Assembly: GCA_003565055.1 (NCBI GenBank)
Contig: PXDM01000353.1
Location: 1 to 16,782 of the forward strand
Source: Paracoccaceae bacterium
GTDB lineage: Bacteria; Pseudomonadota; Alphaproteobacteria; Rhodobacterales; Rhodobacteraceae
DNA: 16,782 nt
Direction: 5' to 3'
Shown here: positions 15,422-16,782 of the stretch, piece after piece
Position numbering within the stretch: position 1 is the stretch's first letter
Layout: each line of letters opens with the position of its first letter
The notes under the pieces: model-generated
Databases searched by the model: none
Told to the model about the DNA's origin: nothing
The model's input: only the letters and a program-made list of their open reading frames with translations
Translations under genes and position numbers: made by a program

Positions 15422-15427
15422 CCACAT

Positions 15428-16747
15428 GTGTCCACGCCCCACCGAACCGCCGTCGCGCAGGTCTATGCGGCGCTCAGCGCCGATGATGATGGCCGGTCCT
15501 GCCGCGATATCTCCGAGACCGCCTGCAACGCGCAGCCGCAGAATTTCCTGCGCCACGCAAGCGCCCTGGGTCTGAGCAAATCCGCTGATGGGCTGGTCGA
15601 TCCCAAGTTGGTCCTGTCCTGGCTGATGACCCATCTGGGCGCGCCCGCCGCCATGATCGGCTTGCTGGTCCCGATCCGCGAAGCTGGCAGCCTTCTGCCG
15701 CAACTCTTTACCGCCGCCCGCATCCGTGCGCTCGCACAGCGCAAATGGGCCTGGACCATCGCCGCATTGGGGCAGGGTCTGGGGGCCGCGATCATCTTCA
15801 TTGCAGCGGTGATCCTCGACGGGGCGCTCGCGGGCGGCGTGATCCTCGCGGGGCTTGCGGTGCTCGCCGTGTCGCGCTCAGTGGCCTCGGTCGCCTACAA
15901 GGACGTGCTCGGCAAAACCATCGACAAAGGCCAGCGCGGGACTGTGACCGGGCTCGCGGGCAGTTGGTCGGCGCTGGTCGTGATCGCCTTCGCGCTGACC
16001 CTGATTTTCTTTTCCGACGCCCGCGCCCTGATCGTGACGGGCGCGCTGGCTCTGGCGGCGCTCGCCTGGGTGCTGGCGGGGGGCGTCTTTGCAGGGCTGG
16101 CCGAGGACAAAGGCGCGACCGAGGGCGGCGCGAATGGCCTTACCGACGCCATTGCCAATCTGCGCTATCTGCGCGAAGATCCGCAGCTTGCGCGTTTTGT
16201 GCTGGCGCGCGGGTTGCTGACCGCGACTGCGCTTGCCCCACCCTATCTGGTCATGCTGGCCTCTGGCGGGCCGGGGGCGGCGCTTGAGGGCCTGGGCGCG
16301 CTGGTGCTGGCCTCGGCGCTGGCGGCACTCGTGTCGAGCTACATCTGGGGGCGGCTTGCCGACCGTTCCTCGCGCAAAGTACTGATCCTGACGGGCCTGA
16401 GCGGGGCTGCGGCGCTGGTGATGACGCTGGCTTTCGCGGGCCTCGGCTGGGCGGCCTCGCCCATCGCCATGCCGCTTGCCTTGTTTCTGCTGATGATCGC
16501 GCATCAGGGCGTGCGGCTGGGCCGGTCGACTTATCTCGTCGATATGGTTGGCCGCGACCTGCGCGCGGTCTATACCGCGATTGCGAATACAGTCATTGGC
16601 GTCATCCTGCTGGCCAGCGGCATCTTCGGCGCGCTCGCGGCGCTGGCGGGGGCCGCAACAGCGCTTGGGCTTTTTGCGGTGATGGCAGCGGCAGGGGCCT
16701 ATGTGGCCTATGGATTGAAGGAATTGCGCGATGGCTCAGAAGATTGA
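15428..16747 (+). CDS. Major facilitator superfamily permease
   Basis: 439 residues from the GTG at 15428. Inner-membrane secondary transporter; substrate not recognisable. The first 60 or so residues are hydrophilic (rich in Asp, Ser, Arg), then about 10 to 11 hydrophobic segments follow (for example 108-130, 133-150, 178-196, 200-222, 287-306, 317-338, 343-365, 382-428). The MFS loop motif is visible as GRLADRSSRK (308-317) between the helices of the second half. The region around residues 62-95 is only moderately hydrophobic and holds the first membrane segment or segments. The gene is divergent from thrS and its end overlaps the next gene by 17 bases, indicating a shared transcript. Confidence 0.85.
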   Translation: MSTPHRTAVAQVYAALSADDDGRSCRDISETACNAQPQNFLRHASALGLSKSADGLVDPKLVLSWLMTHLGAPAAMIGLLVPIREAGSLLPQLFTAARIRALAQRKWAWTIAALGQGLGAAIIFIAAVILDGALAGGVILAGLAVLAVSRSVASVAYKDVLGKTIDKGQRGTVTGLAGSWSALVVIAFALTLIFFSDARALIVTGALALAALAWVLAGGVFAGLAEDKGATEGGANGLTDAIANLRYLREDPQLARFVLARGLLTATALAPPYLVMLASGGPGAALEGLGALVLASALAALVSSYIWGRLADRSSRKVLILTGLSGAAALVMTLAFAGLGWAASPIAMPLALFLLMIAHQGVRLGRSTYLVDMVGRDLRAVYTAIANTVIGVILLASGIFGALAALAGAATALGLFAVMAAAGAYVAYGLKELRDGSED

Positions 16748-16782
16748 CACAGCAACCGGGCGCAGGCTCGCCTATCACAAGA
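16731..16782 (+). CDS. Probable alpha/beta hydrolase, N-terminal fragment
   Basis: The window ends 17 codons into this gene. It begins MAQKIDTATGRRLAYHK, and AAGGA lies 8 bases before the ATG. The opening (a short strand, then GRRLAYHK) is the usual start of alpha/beta-hydrolase proteins of Rhodobacterales, in which the next residues lead to the first core strand. The catalytic nucleophile elbow is beyond the window, so the family call is tentative. It overlaps the end of the MFS gene by 17 bases. Confidence 0.5.
   Translation, partial: MAQKIDTATGRRLAYHK

Noticed and set aside
15254..15427. Longer start for the MFS gene, 58 codons upstream
   Set aside because: The extension is Arg/Trp-rich, overlaps the thrS start and promoter, and lacks a ribosome site; AAGGAG supports the GTG at 15428.
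14251..15486. A 411-codon plus-strand frame opposite thrS
   Set aside because: Antisense shadow of thrS; all conserved ThrRS motifs lie on the minus strand.
1..16782. CRISPR arrays, tRNA or rRNA genes, toxin-antitoxin pairs, phage or retron-like elements
   Set aside because: None seen on either strand; no regularly spaced repeats or structured RNA gene could be recognised by eye.

Overview
The window looks like chromosomal DNA of an alphaproteobacterium, most likely a member of the Rhodobacterales/Roseobacter group. The evidence is a high-GC base composition with ATGA/TGATG gene overlaps, GTG starts, a flagellar export block flhA-fliR-flhB preceded by a lytic transglycosylase, a two-gene pntA/pntB transhydrogenase operon and protein sequences typical of that order. 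No species can be named from the sequence alone.

Layout. 1-120: the outer end of an IS5-like insertion sequence; the first 15 codons of its transposase read off the left edge on the minus strand. 121-1280: a visibly AT-richer pentapeptide-repeat gene whose reading frame runs unbroken up to the IS end, so it is probably a 5'-truncated remnant. 1291-1317: a terminator hairpin. 1334-4426 (minus): pntA-pntB, a proton-pumping NAD(P) transhydrogenase. 4583-5447 (minus): an exported single-domain rhodanese overlapping a membrane ICMT/PEMT-like methyltransferase. 5565-6758 (plus): kynureninase. 6787-8151: a Wzx-type polysaccharide flippase. 8218-13268: a tightly coupled flagellar unit, SLT lytic transglycosylase - flhA - fliR - flhB - small helical (FliJ-like) protein. 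13342-15291 (minus): thrS. 15428-16747 (plus): an MFS permease, followed by the overlapping start of a probable alpha/beta hydrolase cut by the right edge.

How the genes work together. PntAB uses the proton gradient to make NADPH. The flagellar block encodes three membrane parts of the type III export gate (FlhA, FlhB, FlhR-type FliR) plus a peptidoglycan-opening enzyme and a small possible chaperone; FliP and FliQ are not in this window. Kynureninase and ThrRS are metabolic and translational housekeeping genes without an evident link to their neighbours.

Most of the window is ordinary core genome. The points worth a second look are the IS junction that cuts the pentapeptide gene, the exported rhodanese/methyltransferase pair, and the two uncommonly placed members of the flagellar unit. 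I did not find a CRISPR array, tRNA, rRNA, toxin-antitoxin pair, prophage or an obviously new multi-gene system.
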